Below, piece by piece: positions 34,435 to 44,372 of a stretch of DNA of 64,000 nt (positions are counted from its first letter, which is position 1; each line of letters opens with the position of its first letter). The notes under the pieces were generated by a model. It saw only the letters and a program-made list of their open reading frames with translations. It searched no databases and had not been told where the DNA came from. Source of the stretch: Actinomyces radicidentis (GTDB taxonomy: Bacteria > Actinomycetota > Actinomycetes > Actinomycetales > Actinomycetaceae); assembly GCF_001553565.1 (NCBI RefSeq), contig NZ_CP014228.1, forward strand, positions 1,674,001 to 1,738,000. Direction: 5' to 3'. A program made the position numbers and the translations under genes.

Positions 34435-35103
34435 ATGACTACGCTTAACCAGCCGGCTGCTGCCGCGCCTGCCAAGGCGCTGCTCGGCACCAAGCTCGGC
34501 ATGACGCAGATCTGGGACGAGAGCGGCATCCTCCGCCCCGTCACCGTCGTCCGCGTCGACACCAACGTCGTGACCCAGGTCCGCACCGTCGAGACCGACG
34601 GCTACGAGGCCGTCCAGCTCGCCTTCGGCGAGATCGACGAGCGCAAGGTCACCAAGCCCCTCCAGGGCCACTTCGCCAAGGCCGGGGTCGCTCCCCGCCG
34701 CCACGTCGCCGAGGTCCGCACCTCCCTCGCCGGTGAGTTCACCCCCGGCCAGGAGCTCACTGCGGAGACCTTCGAGGTCGGCCAGAAGGTCGACGTCACG
34801 GGCACCTCCAAGGGCAAGGGCTTCGCGGGCGTCATGAAGCGCCACGGCTTCCAGGGCGTCTCCGCCTCCCACGGTGCGCACCGCAACCACCGCAAGCCCG
34901 GCTCCGTCGGCGCCTGCGCGACCCCCGGTCGCATCTTCAAGGGCCTGCGCATGGCCGGCCACATGGGTCACGAGACCTCCACCGTCCAGAACCTCAAGGT
35001 GCGCGGGGTCGACGCCGACAAGGGCGTCCTCCTCGTCAACGGCGCCATCCCGGGCCCCAAGGGCGCGGTCGTCGTCGTCCGCACCGCCGTGAAGGGAGCC
35101 TGA
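34435..35103 (+). CDS. rplC: 50S ribosomal protein L3
   Basis: Early-assembly protein near the peptidyl transferase centre, 222 residues. [35 protein letters not shown] and the tip segment [23 protein letters not shown] are canonical. A short Ala-rich arm of about 14 residues precedes the conserved start. It follows rpsJ by 11 bp, with GAGGACTGAAGCC before the ATG. Confidence 0.97.
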   Translation: MTTLNQPAAAAPAKALLGTKLGMTQIWDESGILRPVTVVRVDTNVVTQVRTVETDGYEAVQLAFGEIDERKVTKPLQGHFAKAGVAPRRHVAEVRTSLAGEFTPGQELTAETFEVGQKVDVTGTSKGKGFAGVMKRHGFQGVSASHGAHRNHRKPGSVGACATPGRIFKGLRMAGHMGHETSTVQNLKVRGVDADKGVLLVNGAIPGPKGAVVVVRTAVKGA

Positions 35104-35107
35104 CACC

Positions 35108-35752
35108 ATGGCACAGGCACTGACCGTCGACATCGTCGACTCCAAGGGCGCCAAGACCGGCACGGCCGAGCTCCCGGCCGCGGTCTTCGACGTCGAGACC
35201 AACATCCCGCTCATGCACCAGGTCGTCGTGGCCCAGCTGGCCGCGGCGCGCCAGGGCACGCACGCCACCAAGACCCGCGGCGCCGTCCGCGGCGGTGGCA
35301 AGAAGCCGTACCGCCAGAAGGGCACCGGCCGCGCACGCCAGGGCTCGATCCGCGCCCCCCAGTACGTCGGCGGTGGCACCGTCCACGGCCCGCAGCCGCG
35401 CGACTACAGCCAGCGGACCCCCAAGAAGATGAAGGCCGCGGCCCTGCGCTCGGCCCTGTCGGACCGCGCTCGCAACGGCCGCGTCCACGTCATCACCGAG
35501 TTCGTCACCTCCGAGACGCCCTCCACCAAGTCGGCTCTCACGGCGCTGCGCAACCTCACGGACCGCAAGTCCCTGGTCGTCGCCACCCGCGAGGACGAGC
35601 TCACCGCGCTCAGCCTGCGCAACGCCCCCGAGGCGCTCGTGCTCTGGGCCGACCAGCTCAACACCTACGACGTCCTCGTCAACGACGACGTCGTCTTCAC
35701 TGCCGCCGCCCTGGACGCGTTCCTCGGCAAGGGCGAGGAGGAGTCCAAGTGA
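35108..35752 (+). CDS. rplD: 50S ribosomal protein L4
   Basis: Lines the exit tunnel with its long loop, here [20 protein letters not shown], and in some bacteria represses the S10 operon. Length 214 residues. Only 4 bp separate it from rplC, and its TGA overlaps the GTG of rplW by 4 bases. Confidence 0.97.
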   Translation: MAQALTVDIVDSKGAKTGTAELPAAVFDVETNIPLMHQVVVAQLAAARQGTHATKTRGAVRGGGKKPYRQKGTGRARQGSIRAPQYVGGGTVHGPQPRDYSQRTPKKMKAAALRSALSDRARNGRVHVITEFVTSETPSTKSALTALRNLTDRKSLVVATREDELTALSLRNAPEALVLWADQLNTYDVLVNDDVVFTAAALDAFLGKGEEESK

Positions 35753-36054
35753 GCCTCGAGAAGTCCAAGAACCCCCGCGACGTCATCGTCGCGCCGGTCG
35801 TCTCCGAGAAGTCCTACGCCTGCATGGACCGTGGCCAGTACACGTTCATCGTGGCGCCGGGTTCCAACAAGACCGAGATCAAGCAGGCCGTCGAGGCCAT
35901 CTTCGACGTCAAGGTCGACTCCGTGAACACGGTCAACCGCAAGGGCAAGACCCGTCGCACCCGCACGGGCACCGGCAAGGCCAAGGACACCAAGCGCGCG
36001 ATCGTCACGCTGCGCGAGGGGACCATCGACATCTTTGGCGAACTGGCTGAGTGA
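35749..36054 (+). CDS. rplW: 50S ribosomal protein L23
   Basis: Exit-tunnel protein that docks SRP and trigger factor; 101 residues. It has the family pattern [19 protein letters not shown] and [26 protein letters not shown]. The GTG start overlaps the rplD stop (GTGA), so translation is probably coupled. Confidence 0.96.
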   Translation: MSLEKSKNPRDVIVAPVVSEKSYACMDRGQYTFIVAPGSNKTEIKQAVEAIFDVKVDSVNTVNRKGKTRRTRTGTGKAKDTKRAIVTLREGTIDIFGELAE

Positions 36055-36077
36055 GCCAGGGAAGGTAAAGGATCGAC

Positions 36078-36914
36078 ATGGCAATCCGTAAGTACAAGCC
36101 GACGACGCCGGGTCGTCGCGGCTCCTCCGTGGCCGACTTCGTCGAGATCACGCGCAGCGAGCCCGAGAAGTCCCTCGTCCGTCCGCTGAGCAAGTCCGGT
36201 GGCCGCAACTCCAACGGCCGCGTCACCACCCGCCACAAGGGCGGCGGCCACAAGCGCGCCTACCGCGTCATCGACTTCCGTCGCAACGACAAGGACGGCG
36301 TGCCCGCCAAGGTCGCTCACATCGAGTACGACCCGAACCGCACCGCCCGCATCGCCCTGCTGCACTACGCCGACGGCGAGAAGCGCTACATCATCGCGCC
36401 GAACCGCCTCTCCCAGGGCGACGTCGTCGAGGCCGGCCCCAACGCCGACATCAAGCCGGGCAACAACCTGCCCCTGCGCAGCATCCCGACCGGTACGGTC
36501 GTCCACGCCGTCGAGCTCCGCCCCGGTGGCGGCGCCAAGATCGCCCGCTCCGCGGGCACCTCGGTCCAGCTCGTCGCCAAGGAGGGCAAGTACGCCCAGC
36601 TTCGCATGCCCTCCGGCGAGATCCGCAACGTCGAGATCTCCTGCCGCGCCACCATCGGCGAGGTGGGCAACGCCGAGCAGTCCAACATCAACTGGGGCAA
36701 GGCCGGCCGCATGCGCTGGAAGGGCGTCCGCCCGACCGTCCGCGGTGTCGTCATGAACCCGGTCGACCACCCGCACGGTGGTGGTGAGGGCCGCACGAGC
36801 GGTGGTCGTCACCCCGTCTCCCCGTGGGGCAAGCCCGAGGGCCGTACCCGTCGTCCCAACAAGTCCAGCGACCGCCTCATCGTGCGTCGTCGTCGGACCG
36901 GCAAGAAGCGCTGA
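36078..36914 (+). CDS. rplB: 50S ribosomal protein L2
   Basis: Large-subunit core protein needed for peptidyl transferase assembly; 278 residues. [18 protein letters not shown] at the N-terminus and the C-terminal loop [20 protein letters not shown], which carries the invariant His, are present. AGGGAAGG lies before the ATG. It is 23 bp downstream of rplW. Confidence 0.98.
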   Translation: MAIRKYKPTTPGRRGSSVADFVEITRSEPEKSLVRPLSKSGGRNSNGRVTTRHKGGGHKRAYRVIDFRRNDKDGVPAKVAHIEYDPNRTARIALLHYADGEKRYIIAPNRLSQGDVVEAGPNADIKPGNNLPLRSIPTGTVVHAVELRPGGGAKIARSAGTSVQLVAKEGKYAQLRMPSGEIRNVEISCRATIGEVGNAEQSNINWGKAGRMRWKGVRPTVRGVVMNPVDHPHGGGEGRTSGGRHPVSPWGKPEGRTRRPNKSSDRLIVRRRRTGKKR

Positions 36915-36926
36915 TAGGAGCCTGAT

Positions 36927-37205
36927 ATGCCGCGCAGCCTGAAGAAGGGTCCCTTCGTCGACGACCACCTCCTCAAGAAGGTGGACGTCCAGAACGAGAA
37001 GGGCACCAAGAACGTCATCAAGACCTGGTCCCGTCGTTCGGTCATCACGCCGGACTTCCTCGGACACACTTTCGCCGTCCACGACGGTCGCAAGCACGTC
37101 CCGGTCTTCGTCACCGAGTCCATGGTGGGCCACAAGCTCGGCGAGTTCGCTCCGACCCGTACCTTCCGTGGGCACGTCAAGGACGACCGCAAGGCGCGTC
37201 GCTGA
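36927..37205 (+). CDS. rpsS: 30S ribosomal protein S19
   Basis: Small-subunit head protein that forms a heterodimer with S13; 92 residues. It starts [19 protein letters not shown] and contains [20 protein letters not shown] and [13 protein letters not shown]. It lies 12 bp after rplB and 28 bp before rplV. Confidence 0.97.
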   Translation: MPRSLKKGPFVDDHLLKKVDVQNEKGTKNVIKTWSRRSVITPDFLGHTFAVHDGRKHVPVFVTESMVGHKLGEFAPTRTFRGHVKDDRKARR

Positions 37206-37233
37206 CGCCGTCGGAAGCAGAGAGGCAGAGAAC

Positions 37234-37611
37234 ATGGAAGCCAAGGCGCAGGCCAAGTACGTGCGCTGCACGCCGATGAAGGCCCGCCGCGTCGTGGACG
37301 TCGTCCGCGGCAAGCGCGCCGTCGAGGCCGTCAACGTGCTCCGATTCGCCCCGCAGGCCGCTGCGGTGCCGGTGCGCAAGGTGATCGAGTCCGCCATCGC
37401 CAACGCCCGGGTCAAGGCCGAGCGTGACGGCGAGCGGTTCGACGAGAACGAGCTCTTCATCACCGAGGTGTTCGCCGACGAGGGTCCGACCCTCAAGCGG
37501 TTCCGTCCCCGCGCCCAGGGGCGCGCCAGCCGGATCCTCAAGCGCACCTCGCACATCACCGTCATCGTCGGCGACAGGGCCGACTCCGCGAAGAAGGAAG
37601 GAGCCCGGTAA
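37234..37611 (+). CDS. rplV: 50S ribosomal protein L22
   Basis: Tunnel-wall protein whose beta-hairpin meets macrolides; 125 residues. [21 protein letters not shown] opens the conserved part and [22 protein letters not shown] forms the hairpin, which looks wild type. AGAGAGGCAGAGAAC precedes the ATG at 37234. The stop overlaps the rpsC ATG by one base (TAATG). Confidence 0.97.
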   Translation: MEAKAQAKYVRCTPMKARRVVDVVRGKRAVEAVNVLRFAPQAAAVPVRKVIESAIANARVKAERDGERFDENELFITEVFADEGPTLKRFRPRAQGRASRILKRTSHITVIVGDRADSAKKEGAR

Positions 37612-38429
37612 TGGGGCAGAAGGTCAACCCGACCGGGTTCCGCCTGGGCATCACCACGGACCACCGCTCGCGCTGGTTCGCCGACTCCACGAAGCCTGGT
37701 CAGCGCTACCGCGACTTCGTGGACGAGGACGTCAAGATCCGCCGCCTCATGGAGGACGGCATGGAGCGGGCGGGCATCTCCAAGGTCGACATCGAGCGCA
37801 CGCGTGACCGCGTCCGCGTCGACCTGCACACCGCCCGTCCCGGCATCGTCATCGGTCGCCGTGGCGCCGAGGCCGAGCGCCTGCGCGGTCAGCTCGAGAA
37901 GCTGACCGGCAAGCAGGTCCAGCTCAACATCCTCGAGGTCAAGAACCCCGACCTCGACGCGCAGCTCGTCGCCCAGGGCATCGCGGAGCAGCTCGCCAGC
38001 CGAGTCTCCTTCCGCCGTGCCATGCGCAAGGGCATGCAGTCCGCGATGCGCGCCGGCGCCAAGGGCATCCGCGTCCAGTGCGCGGGTCGCCTCGGCGGTG
38101 CCGAGATGAGCCGCTCGGAGTTCTACCGCGAGGGGCGCGTGCCGCTGCACACCCTCCGCGCGAACATCGACTACGGCTTCTACGAGGCCAAGACCACCTT
38201 CGGACGTCTCGGCGTCAAGGTGTGGATCTACAAGGGCGACATGACCGAGCGCGAGTTCGAGGCGCAGCAGGCCGTGTCCAGCCCCCGCGGCCGTGGTGGC
38301 CGTGGCGAGCGCCGCGGCGGCCGCCGCGGTGAGCGCGGTGACCGCGCTCCGCGTCAGAGCAACGAGCAGCAGGCCGAGCAGACGCCGGCCGCCGAGAACG
38401 CTGCCGCAGACCAGGGAACGGAGGCCTGA
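37611..38429 (+). CDS. rpsC: 30S ribosomal protein S3
   Basis: Part of the mRNA entry pore with S4 and S5; 272 residues. [14 protein letters not shown], a KH domain with [23 protein letters not shown]-type GxxG loop (IGRRGAEAE), and the C-terminal domain [20 protein letters not shown] are intact. The tail of about 50 residues is Gly/Arg-rich and then acidic, a variable actinobacterial extension. Its start overlaps the rplV stop. Confidence 0.97.
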   Translation: MGQKVNPTGFRLGITTDHRSRWFADSTKPGQRYRDFVDEDVKIRRLMEDGMERAGISKVDIERTRDRVRVDLHTARPGIVIGRRGAEAERLRGQLEKLTGKQVQLNILEVKNPDLDAQLVAQGIAEQLASRVSFRRAMRKGMQSAMRAGAKGIRVQCAGRLGGAEMSRSEFYREGRVPLHTLRANIDYGFYEAKTTFGRLGVKVWIYKGDMTEREFEAQQAVSSPRGRGGRGERRGGRRGERGDRAPRQSNEQQAEQTPAAENAAADQGTEA

Positions 38430-38432
38430 GCC

Positions 38433-38852
38433 GTGCTCATCCCTCGCCGGACCAAGTTCCGCAAGCAGCACCGCCCGCACCGCTCGGGCCTGTCCAAGGG
38501 CGGCAACCAGATCGCCTTCGGTGACTACGGTATCCAGGCCCTCGAGCCCGCCTACATCACCAACCGCCAGATCGAGGCGGCTCGTATCGCGATGACCCGC
38601 CACATCAAGCGCGGCGGAAAGGTGTGGATCAACATCTTCCCGGACCGTCCGCTGACCAAGAAGCCCGCCGAGACCCGCATGGGTTCCGGTAAGGGCGCCC
38701 CCGAGTGGTGGGTCGCCAACGTCAAGCCCGGACGCATCCTGTTCGAGCTCGGCGGCGTCGACGAGCCGCTCGCCCGCGAGGCCATGCGCCGCGCGCAGCA
38801 CAAGCTTCCTATGAAGACCCGTTTCGTGACTCGTGAGGGTGGTGACGTCTGA
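38433..38852 (+). CDS. rplP: 50S ribosomal protein L16
   Basis: Late-assembly protein that positions A-site tRNA; 139 residues. [19 protein letters not shown] and [38 protein letters not shown] are all conserved; the Arg that is hydroxylated in some bacteria lies in this last segment's neighbourhood. The GTG is 3 bp after the rpsC stop, and its TGA overlaps the rpmC ATG (TGATG). Confidence 0.97.
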   Translation: MLIPRRTKFRKQHRPHRSGLSKGGNQIAFGDYGIQALEPAYITNRQIEAARIAMTRHIKRGGKVWINIFPDRPLTKKPAETRMGSGKGAPEWWVANVKPGRILFELGGVDEPLAREAMRRAQHKLPMKTRFVTREGGDV

Positions 38853-39097
38853 TGGCTATCGGTTCCAAGGGTCTGACCCCGTCCGACCTCGACGCCATGG
38901 ACAACGAGCGCCTCGCTGAGGAGCTCTCCAAGGCCAAGGCTGAGCTGTTCAACCTCCGGTTCGCCTCGGCGACCGGCCAGCTCGAGGACCACGGCCGTCT
39001 CAAGGCCGTGCGTCGCGACATCGCCCGCATCTACACGATCGTGCGCGAGCGCGAGCTCGGCATCCGTACCGCTCCGAGCACGGAGGAGTCCAAGTGA
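38852..39097 (+). CDS. rpmC: 50S ribosomal protein L29
   Basis: Two-helix protein at the tunnel exit, 81 residues. [22 protein letters not shown], then [28 protein letters not shown] are the family core. Short tails at both ends make it slightly longer than the usual 60-75. It overlaps rplP by one base and rpsQ by four. Confidence 0.95.
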   Translation: MAIGSKGLTPSDLDAMDNERLAEELSKAKAELFNLRFASATGQLEDHGRLKAVRRDIARIYTIVRERELGIRTAPSTEESK

Positions 39098-39375
39098 GCG
39101 AGCAGAACGTCCAGCAGTCCACCGAGCGCGCCCAGCGCAAGGTCCGCACCGGTTACGTCGTCTCGGACAAGATGGACAAGACCGTCGTCGTCGAGATCGA
39201 GGAGCGCTACAAGCACTCGCTCTACGGCAAGGTCCTCCGTCGTTCCCAGAAGGCCAAGGTCCACGACGAGAACAACGAGGCGCACGTCGGCGACCTCGTC
39301 CGCGTCATGGAGACCCGTCCGCTGAGCGCCACCAAGCACTGGCGCCTCGTGGAGGTCATCGAGAAGGCCAAGTGA
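39094..39375 (+). CDS. rpsQ: 30S ribosomal protein S17
   Basis: OB-fold primary 16S rRNA binder, 93 residues. [27 protein letters not shown] and [23 protein letters not shown] are diagnostic. The GTG overlaps the rpmC stop by four bases. This is the last gene of the S10 cluster here; a terminator hairpin and a 435-bp gap separate it from rplN, unlike in organisms where S10 and spc are one operon. Confidence 0.96.
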   Translation: MSEQNVQQSTERAQRKVRTGYVVSDKMDKTVVVEIEERYKHSLYGKVLRRSQKAKVHDENNEAHVGDLVRVMETRPLSATKHWRLVEVIEKAK

Positions 39376-39405
39376 CCTCTCGCTGAGCTTCACCCAGCAG
39401 CACCG

Positions 39406-39443
39406 CGACGCCGCCACCGCCCCTCGGGGAGGTGGCGGCGTCG
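39406..39443 (+). terminator. Terminator after rpsQ
   Basis: CGACGCCGCCACC (39406-39418) pairs perfectly with 39431-39443; CCCC/GGGG pairs inside the 12-nt loop. It splits the S10 and spc clusters into separate transcripts. Confidence 0.75.
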
Positions 39444-39449
39444 GCGTGC

Positions 39450-39474
39450 GGGGGGGGGGAAGAGAGAGAGGAGG
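39450..39474 (+). repeat. G10 homopolymer followed by an AG repeat
   Basis: Ten consecutive G (39450-39459) run directly into AAGAGAGAGAGGAGG. Such a tract is prone to slippage and to sequencing error. It lies in the gap between rpsQ and rplN, outside any gene. Confidence 0.8.
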
Positions 39475-39810
39475 TGCGGCGGCCCCGATCGCCCTGCCGA
39501 GGGCGCGGACGACGGCCGCCGGCCGGCTGGCCGGGCCGGTGGGCCCGGTGAGGAAGGGCACAGGAGTGCCCGCGGCTCCCAGGTTCCGCGTCAGGACGGG
39601 CGTCAACTAGGCTATGGGAGTTGCGCGCGCCCGCAGTGCGCCCGACAGAGACCTCGCGCACCTGCGCCTGTGTCTGCCGGGACCCACGCACGACGGACTC
39701 CACTCGCCCCTGGCGGGGAGAGCAGTGCGCATTCGCAGAAGGAACGTTCGGCTAGGCTCGCGCCCCCTCGGGGGACGTCGAGAACCGGCTCGACGACAGG
39801 AGAACACTCA
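39475..39810 (+). promoter_or_regulatory. rplN (spc operon) promoter and leader region
   Basis: About 335 bp without a gene. CTAGGCT occurs twice (TAGGCT at 39608-39613 and 39753-39758) and both could be -10 boxes; TTCCGC 18 bp before the first is a weak -35. The ribosome site for rplN is GACAGGAGAA at 39795-39804. Nothing else is seen. Confidence 0.4.
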
Positions 39811-40179
39811 ATGATCCAGCAGGAGTCGCGACTGACGGTCGCCGACAACACCGGTGCCAAGGAGATCCTTTGCATCCGTGTTCTCGGTGGCTCGGGTCGG
39901 CGCTATGCGGGTATCGGCGACACCATCGTCGCCACCGTGAAGGACGCCATCCCCGGCGGCAACGTCAAGAAGGGCGAGGTCGTCAAGGCGGTCGTCGTGC
40001 GCACCCGCAAGGAGCGCCGGCGCCCGGACGGCTCGTACATCCGCTTCGACGAGAACGCGGCCGTCATCCTCAACAACAACGGCGAGCCCCGCGGCACGCG
40101 CATCTTCGGCCCGGTGGGCCGCGAGCTTCGTGACAAGAAGTTCATGCGCATCGTGTCGCTCGCCCCGGAGGTGATCTGA
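39811..40179 (+). CDS. rplN: 50S ribosomal protein L14
   Basis: Large-subunit interface protein and docking site of the silencing factor RsfS; 122 residues. It begins [20 protein letters not shown] and has [20 protein letters not shown] and [24 protein letters not shown]. It opens the spc cluster. The ATG at 39811 has a strong AGGAG upstream; the open frame before it has none. Confidence 0.97.
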   Translation: MIQQESRLTVADNTGAKEILCIRVLGGSGRRYAGIGDTIVATVKDAIPGGNVKKGEVVKAVVVRTRKERRRPDGSYIRFDENAAVILNNNGEPRGTRIFGPVGRELRDKKFMRIVSLAPEVI

Positions 40180-40181
40180 CA

Positions 40182-40526
40182 ATGGCACGCATCAAGAAGG
40201 GTGACCAGGTCCTGGTCATCGCCGGCAAGGACAAGGGCAAGACGGGGCGCGTCCTCGAGGTCCTCCCCGAGGTCGACCGCGTCGTCGTCGAGGGCGTCCA
40301 GCGCGTCACCAAGCACACCCGTGTGGGCCAGTCCGCCCAGGGCGCCCGCACCGGCGGCATCGAGACCGTCGAGGCCCCGATCCACGCCTCCAACGTCATG
40401 CTCGTCGACCCCAAGACCAAGCAGCGCACCCGCGTCGGCTTCCGCGTCGAGGAGGGCGAGCGCCCCAACGGCGCCAAGCGGACCGTGCGCGTCCGCTACG
40501 CCAAGAAGTCCGGGGAGGACCTGTGA
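40182..40526 (+). CDS. rplX: 50S ribosomal protein L24
   Basis: Assembly-initiating large-subunit protein, 114 residues, with a KOW motif at the N-terminus: [27 protein letters not shown]. It starts 2 bp after the rplN stop, and its TGA overlaps the upstream rplE start by four bases. Confidence 0.96.
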   Translation: MARIKKGDQVLVIAGKDKGKTGRVLEVLPEVDRVVVEGVQRVTKHTRVGQSAQGARTGGIETVEAPIHASNVMLVDPKTKQRTRVGFRVEEGERPNGAKRTVRVRYAKKSGEDL

Positions 40527-41083
40527 CCATGGCCGACTACACGCCCCGTCTCAAGACCAAGTACGCCTCCGACGTCGCGCCGGCCCTCCGCGAGGAGTTC
40601 CAGCACGCCAACGTCAACGAGGTCGGCCGCGTCGTCAAGGTGGTCGTCAACATGGGTGTGGGCGAGGCCGCTCACGACTCCAAGATGATCGAGGGCGCCG
40701 TCCGCGACCTCACCGCCATCACCGGCCAGAAGCCCCAGGTCACGAAGGCCCGCAAGTCCATCGCGCAGTTCAAGCTGCGCGAGGGCCAGCCGATCGGCGC
40801 GCACGTCACGCTGCGCGGCGACCGCATGTGGGAGTTCCTCGACCGCCTCATCTCCGTCTCGCTTCCCCGCATCCGCGACTTCCGCGGCCTGTCCCCGAAG
40901 CAGTTCGACGGCAACGGCAACTACACCTTCGGTCTCACCGAGCAGTCCGTGTTCCACGAGATCGACGCCGACTCCATCGACCGCGTGCGCGGCATGGACA
41001 TCACCGTGGTGACCACGGCCAAGACCGACGAGGAGGCCCGCTCGCTGCTCAAGCAGCTCGGCTTCCCCTTCAAGGAGAAGTGA
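40523..41083 (+). CDS. rplE: 50S ribosomal protein L5
   Basis: Central-protuberance protein that binds 5S rRNA and touches P-site tRNA. The 186-residue product has [39 protein letters not shown] and [20 protein letters not shown]. The GTG at 40523 overlaps the rplX stop (GTGACC), but an ATG six bases on (40529) gives the MADYTPRL start seen in relatives and may be the one used. Confidence 0.96.
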   Translation: MTMADYTPRLKTKYASDVAPALREEFQHANVNEVGRVVKVVVNMGVGEAAHDSKMIEGAVRDLTAITGQKPQVTKARKSIAQFKLREGQPIGAHVTLRGDRMWEFLDRLISVSLPRIRDFRGLSPKQFDGNGNYTFGLTEQSVFHEIDADSIDRVRGMDITVVTTAKTDEEARSLLKQLGFPFKEK

Positions 41084-41084
41084 C

Positions 41085-41270
41085 ATGGCGAAGACCGCTC
41101 TCAAGGAGAAGGCCAACCGCAAGCCGAAGTTCGGCGTCCGGGCCTACACGCGCTGCCAGCGCTGCGGCCGCCCGCACTCCGTCTACCGCAAGTTCGGCCT
41201 GTGCCGAGTCTGCCTGCGCGAGATGGCCCTCAACGGTCAGCTCCCCGGTGTGACGAAGTCCAGCTGGTAA
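41085..41270 (+). CDS. rpsZ: 30S ribosomal protein S14, zinc-binding type (S14Z)
   Basis: Small-subunit head protein, the short C+ form of 61 residues. The zinc site is [20 protein letters not shown] (CxxC-x12-CxxC). It begins one base after the rplE stop. A longer zinc-free S14 for zinc limitation is not in this window. Confidence 0.97.
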   Translation: MAKTALKEKANRKPKFGVRAYTRCQRCGRPHSVYRKFGLCRVCLREMALNGQLPGVTKSSW

Positions 41271-41327
41271 GAAACTACGTCGCAGGTCCGCGAGGAAACC
41301 GCGACGAGGAAGGGCTGAGGCCCACTC

Positions 41328-41726
41328 ATGACTATGACAGACCCGATCGCAGACATGCTCACCCGTCTGCGCAACGCCAACAACGCCTACCACGACGTCG
41401 TCTCGATGCCGTCGAGCAAGCTCAAGGTCAACATCGCCGAGATGCTGAAGGCCGAGGGCTACATCGCCGACTACGAGGTCACCGACGCGGAGGTCGGCAA
41501 GACGCTCACGCTGAGCCTCAAGTACGGAGCCAACCGCCAGCGGGCCATCCAGGGCCTCAAGCGCGTCTCCAAGCCCGGCCTGCGCGTCTACGCCAAGTCC
41601 ACCAACCTGCCCAAGGTCCTCGGCGGCCTCGGGGTGGCCATCCTGTCCACCTCCTCCGGCCTCCTCACGGACAAGCAGGCCGAGTCCAAGGGCGTCGGCG
41701 GCGAAGTGCTCGCCTACGTCTGGTGA
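41328..41726 (+). CDS. rpsH: 30S ribosomal protein S8
   Basis: Primary 16S rRNA binder and, in E. coli, repressor of the spc operon. The 132-residue protein has [38 protein letters not shown] and the C-terminal rRNA-binding [35 protein letters not shown] precedes the ATG at 41328. A 57-bp gap separates it from the S14 gene. Confidence 0.97.
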   Translation: MTMTDPIADMLTRLRNANNAYHDVVSMPSSKLKVNIAEMLKAEGYIADYEVTDAEVGKTLTLSLKYGANRQRAIQGLKRVSKPGLRVYAKSTNLPKVLGGLGVAILSTSSGLLTDKQAESKGVGGEVLAYVW

Positions 41727-41747
41727 GATAAGGAACGGAGGAAAACC

Positions 41748-42287
41748 ATGTCTCGTATTGGACGACTTCCCGTTCCGGTTCCCGCCGGAGTGGACGTCAC
41801 CATCAACGGCAACGAGGTGACCGTGAAGGGCCCCAAGGGCACCCTCTCGCGCGTCATCCCCGCCCCGCTGAGCGTCACCCGCCAGGAGGACGGCACCATC
41901 CTGGTGACCCGTCCCGACGACGAGCGCGAGTCCCGCTCGCTGCACGGCCTGTCGCGAACGCTCATCAACAACATGGTCGTCGGCGTCACCGACGGCTACA
42001 CGAAGAACCTCGAGATCGTCGGCACCGGTTACCGCGCCCAGCAGCGCGGCACCGCCATCGAGCTCTCGCTCGGCTTCTCGCACACCGTGACCGTCGAGGC
42101 CCCCGAGGGCATCACCCTCACGGTCGACGGCAACCTCAAGATCGCCGTCTCCGGCATCTCCAAGGAACAGGTCGGCGAGGTCGCGGCGAACATCCGCAAG
42201 ATCCGCCCGCCGGAGCCCTACAAGGGCAAGGGCGTGCGCTACGCCGGCGAGAACGTCCGCCGCAAGGTCGGAAAGGCTGGTAAGTGA
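41748..42287 (+). CDS. rplF: 50S ribosomal protein L6
   Basis: Two-domain protein near the sarcin-ricin loop and factor-binding site; 179 residues. [19 protein letters not shown] and the C-terminal [19 protein letters not shown] are characteristic. AACGGAGGAAAACC lies before the ATG. The stop overlaps the GTG of rplR by four bases. Confidence 0.97.
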   Translation: MSRIGRLPVPVPAGVDVTINGNEVTVKGPKGTLSRVIPAPLSVTRQEDGTILVTRPDDERESRSLHGLSRTLINNMVVGVTDGYTKNLEIVGTGYRAQQRGTAIELSLGFSHTVTVEAPEGITLTVDGNLKIAVSGISKEQVGEVAANIRKIRPPEPYKGKGVRYAGENVRRKVGKAGK

Positions 42288-42664
42288 CCATGGCTTACAC
42301 GATCAAGAGGGGCAAGTCGAAGGCTGTCGCCCGCAAGATCCGCCACCAGCGCGTGCGCAAGCACGTCAACGGCACGCCGGAGCGCCCGCGCCTCGTCGTC
42401 ACCCGCTCGAACCGCCACATGGTCGCGCAGGTCATCGACGACACCATCGGCCACACCCTGTGCTCGGCCTCGACCCTCGAGGACACCGTCAAGGGCGTCG
42501 AGGGCCACAAGGTCGGCCAGGCGCACAAGGTCGGCGAGCTCGTCGCCGAGCGCGCCAAGGCCCTGGGCATTGAGAAGGTTGTCTTCGACCGCGGAGGCAA
42601 CAAGTACCACGGCCGTGTCGCCGCCGTCGCCGACGGCGCCCGCGACGGCGGCCTGGTGCTCTGA
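42284..42664 (+). CDS. rplR: 50S ribosomal protein L18
   Basis: 5S rRNA-binding protein of the central protuberance, 126 residues in this reading. [25 protein letters not shown]-type motifs ([20 protein letters not shown]), [18 protein letters not shown] and [20 protein letters not shown] are conserved. GTG at 42284 overlaps the rplF stop; an ATG at 42290 is the alternative start. Confidence 0.96.
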   Translation: MTMAYTIKRGKSKAVARKIRHQRVRKHVNGTPERPRLVVTRSNRHMVAQVIDDTIGHTLCSASTLEDTVKGVEGHKVGQAHKVGELVAERAKALGIEKVVFDRGGNKYHGRVAAVADGARDGGLVL

Positions 42665-42698
42665 GCACGACGACGACGAGAAGGAAGAGGAACATCTG

Positions 42699-43409
42699 AT
42701 GGCTGCACCGCAGCGAGACAGGTCCGCGTCGTCCAACGGCTCGGCCCAGAACAACGACGACCGTCGCGGCGAGGGCCGCGGCCGTCGCGACCGCAACAAC
42801 GACCGTCGCGACCGCAACAACGGTCGCGGCAACGACGACAAGTACATCGAGCGCGTCGTCACCATCAACCGCGTGTCCAAGGTCGTCAAGGGCGGCCGCC
42901 GCTTCACCTTCACGGCGCTGGTCGTCGTCGGTGACGGCGAGGGCACCGTCGGCGTCGGTTACGGCAAGGCGAAGGAGGTCCCCGCCGCCATCGCCAAGGC
43001 CGTGGAGGTGGCGAAGAAGAACTTCTTCCACGTCCCGATGATCCGTCGCACCATCCCGCACCTGGTCCAGGGCGAGGACTCCGCCGGAGTCGTCCTCCTG
43101 CGCCCCGCGTCCCCCGGTACCGGTGTTATCGCCGGTGGCCCGGTCCGCGCCGTGCTGGACTGCGCCGGCATCCACGACATCCTGTCGAAGTCGCTCGGCT
43201 CCTCGAACTCGATCAACATCGTCCACGCGACCGTGGACGCGCTCAAGAAGCTCGAGCAGCCGGAGGCCGTGGCCGCCCGCCGTGGTCTGGCCCTGGAGGA
43301 CGTCGCCCCGCAGTCCATGCTGCGTGCGCGCGCTGAGGGCGAGGCCGACAAGCGTGCAGCGGCCGAGAAGAAGGAGGCCGAGAAGGCCGCCGAAGGAGCT
43401 GAGGCGTGA
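42699..43409 (+). CDS. rpsE: 30S ribosomal protein S5
   Basis: mRNA entry and accuracy protein, 236 residues. The core has the dsRBD-like segment [19 protein letters not shown], the loop altered in spectinomycin resistance ([18 protein letters not shown], wild-type looking) and [19 protein letters not shown]. It carries an N-terminal arm of about 45 residues rich in Arg, Asn and Asp, with two near-identical 21-bp units (42783-42824) encoding RRDRNN repeats, and an Ala/Glu-rich tail. GAAGGAAGAGGAAC sets the start. Confidence 0.97.
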   Translation: MAAPQRDRSASSNGSAQNNDDRRGEGRGRRDRNNDRRDRNNGRGNDDKYIERVVTINRVSKVVKGGRRFTFTALVVVGDGEGTVGVGYGKAKEVPAAIAKAVEVAKKNFFHVPMIRRTIPHLVQGEDSAGVVLLRPASPGTGVIAGGPVRAVLDCAGIHDILSKSLGSSNSINIVHATVDALKKLEQPEAVAARRGLALEDVAPQSMLRARAEGEADKRAAAEKKEAEKAAEGAEA

Positions 43410-43603
43410 TGGCTAGCACCACGACCAAGCAGATCAAGGTCACCCAGGTCCGCTCGGGCATCGGCGGCACGCGCCGTCAGCGCGAGACCCTGAAGTCCCT
43501 CGGCCTGCGCAAGATCCGCCAGTCCGTCGTCCGCGAGGACAGCAAGTCCGTCCGCGGCATGATCGCCACGGTGGCGCACCTCGTCACCGTTGAGGAGGCC
43601 TGA
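43409..43603 (+). CDS. rpmD: 50S ribosomal protein L30
   Basis: Small large-subunit protein of 64 residues: [20 protein letters not shown] and [22 protein letters not shown] are the family core. The ATG at 43409 shares its A with the rpsE stop (TGATG); a GTG three bases upstream would add one residue. It precedes rplO by one base. Confidence 0.95.
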   Translation: MASTTTKQIKVTQVRSGIGGTRRQRETLKSLGLRKIRQSVVREDSKSVRGMIATVAHLVTVEEA

Positions 43604-43604
43604 G

Positions 43605-44078
43605 ATGGCTGACAACGAGAACACCCAGGGGTCGGGGCAGGTCGTCAAGCTGCACCACCTCCGTCCCGCCGAGGGCTCCAAGATGGCCAAGACCCGCGTG
43701 GGTCGCGGTGAGGGCTCCAAGGGCAAGACCTCGGGCCGCGGTACCAAGGGCACGAAGGCCCGCTACCAGGTCCGTCCGGGCTTCGAGGGCGGCCAGATGC
43801 CCCTGGCCATGCGCCTCCCGAAGCTGCGCGGCTTCAAGAACTTCAACCGCGTTGAGTTCCAGCCGGTCAACGTCGGCCGCATCGCCGAGCTCTTCCCCGA
43901 GGGCGGCGCCGTGACGGTCGAGGACCTGGTCGCCAAGGGCGCCGTGCGCGAGGGCCACCTCGTCAAGGCGCTCGGCTCCGGCGACGTCTCCGTCAAGCTC
44001 GAGCTGACGGTCGACGCCTGGTCCGGCTCCGCCAAGGAGAAGATCGAGGCCGCCGGCGGTTCCGTCACCGCCCGCTGA
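43605..44078 (+). CDS. rplO: 50S ribosomal protein L15
   Basis: Organises domain II/V of 23S rRNA; 157 residues. [36 protein letters not shown]-type opening ([18 protein letters not shown]), [20 protein letters not shown] and [20 protein letters not shown] are typical. An N-terminal arm of about 15 residues precedes the core. TTGAGGAGG upstream serves the ATG at 43605. It is the last gene before a strong terminator. Confidence 0.97.
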   Translation: MADNENTQGSGQVVKLHHLRPAEGSKMAKTRVGRGEGSKGKTSGRGTKGTKARYQVRPGFEGGQMPLAMRLPKLRGFKNFNRVEFQPVNVGRIAELFPEGGAVTVEDLVAKGAVREGHLVKALGSGDVSVKLELTVDAWSGSAKEKIEAAGGSVTAR

Positions 44079-44104
44079 GTCGGCTGACGGACGCCGACGC
44101 GTCC

Positions 44105-44151
44105 ACGAGGGCCCCGGTCGTGAGGAGAGATCCTTCGACCGGGGCCCTCGT
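44105..44151 (+). terminator. Terminator after rplO
   Basis: Positions 44105-44120 pair perfectly with 44136-44151 (16 bp, 15-nt loop), followed by TTGTG. It separates the ribosomal spc genes from secY-adk. Confidence 0.85.
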
Positions 44152-44270
44152 TGTGCGCGGGGACCGGCGCCGACCCCGGGCCACGTCCTCGGGGCCCAGG
44201 TGCGGGAGACGCGAGCGCGCCCGCTCGCGGCGCGAGTGACGCACGACCCGCCGCCGTGAGCCCCTCGACG

Positions 44271-44299
44271 CCGACAGCGCCCCGACCCCGGGGTAGGGT
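44271..44299 (+). promoter_or_regulatory. Candidate secY promoter
   Basis: CCGACA (44271-44276), 17-bp spacer, TAGGGT (44294-44299), placed after the rplO terminator and 73 bp before the secY start. The hexamers match the consensus at four positions each. Confidence 0.45.
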
Positions 44300-44372
44300 G
44301 TCGCCGGGCGTCCCGTGCGCCTGCGCGCGCCGCATCCAGCGGCGCTTCTCTTCCCCGTCCTCAGGAGACCGA

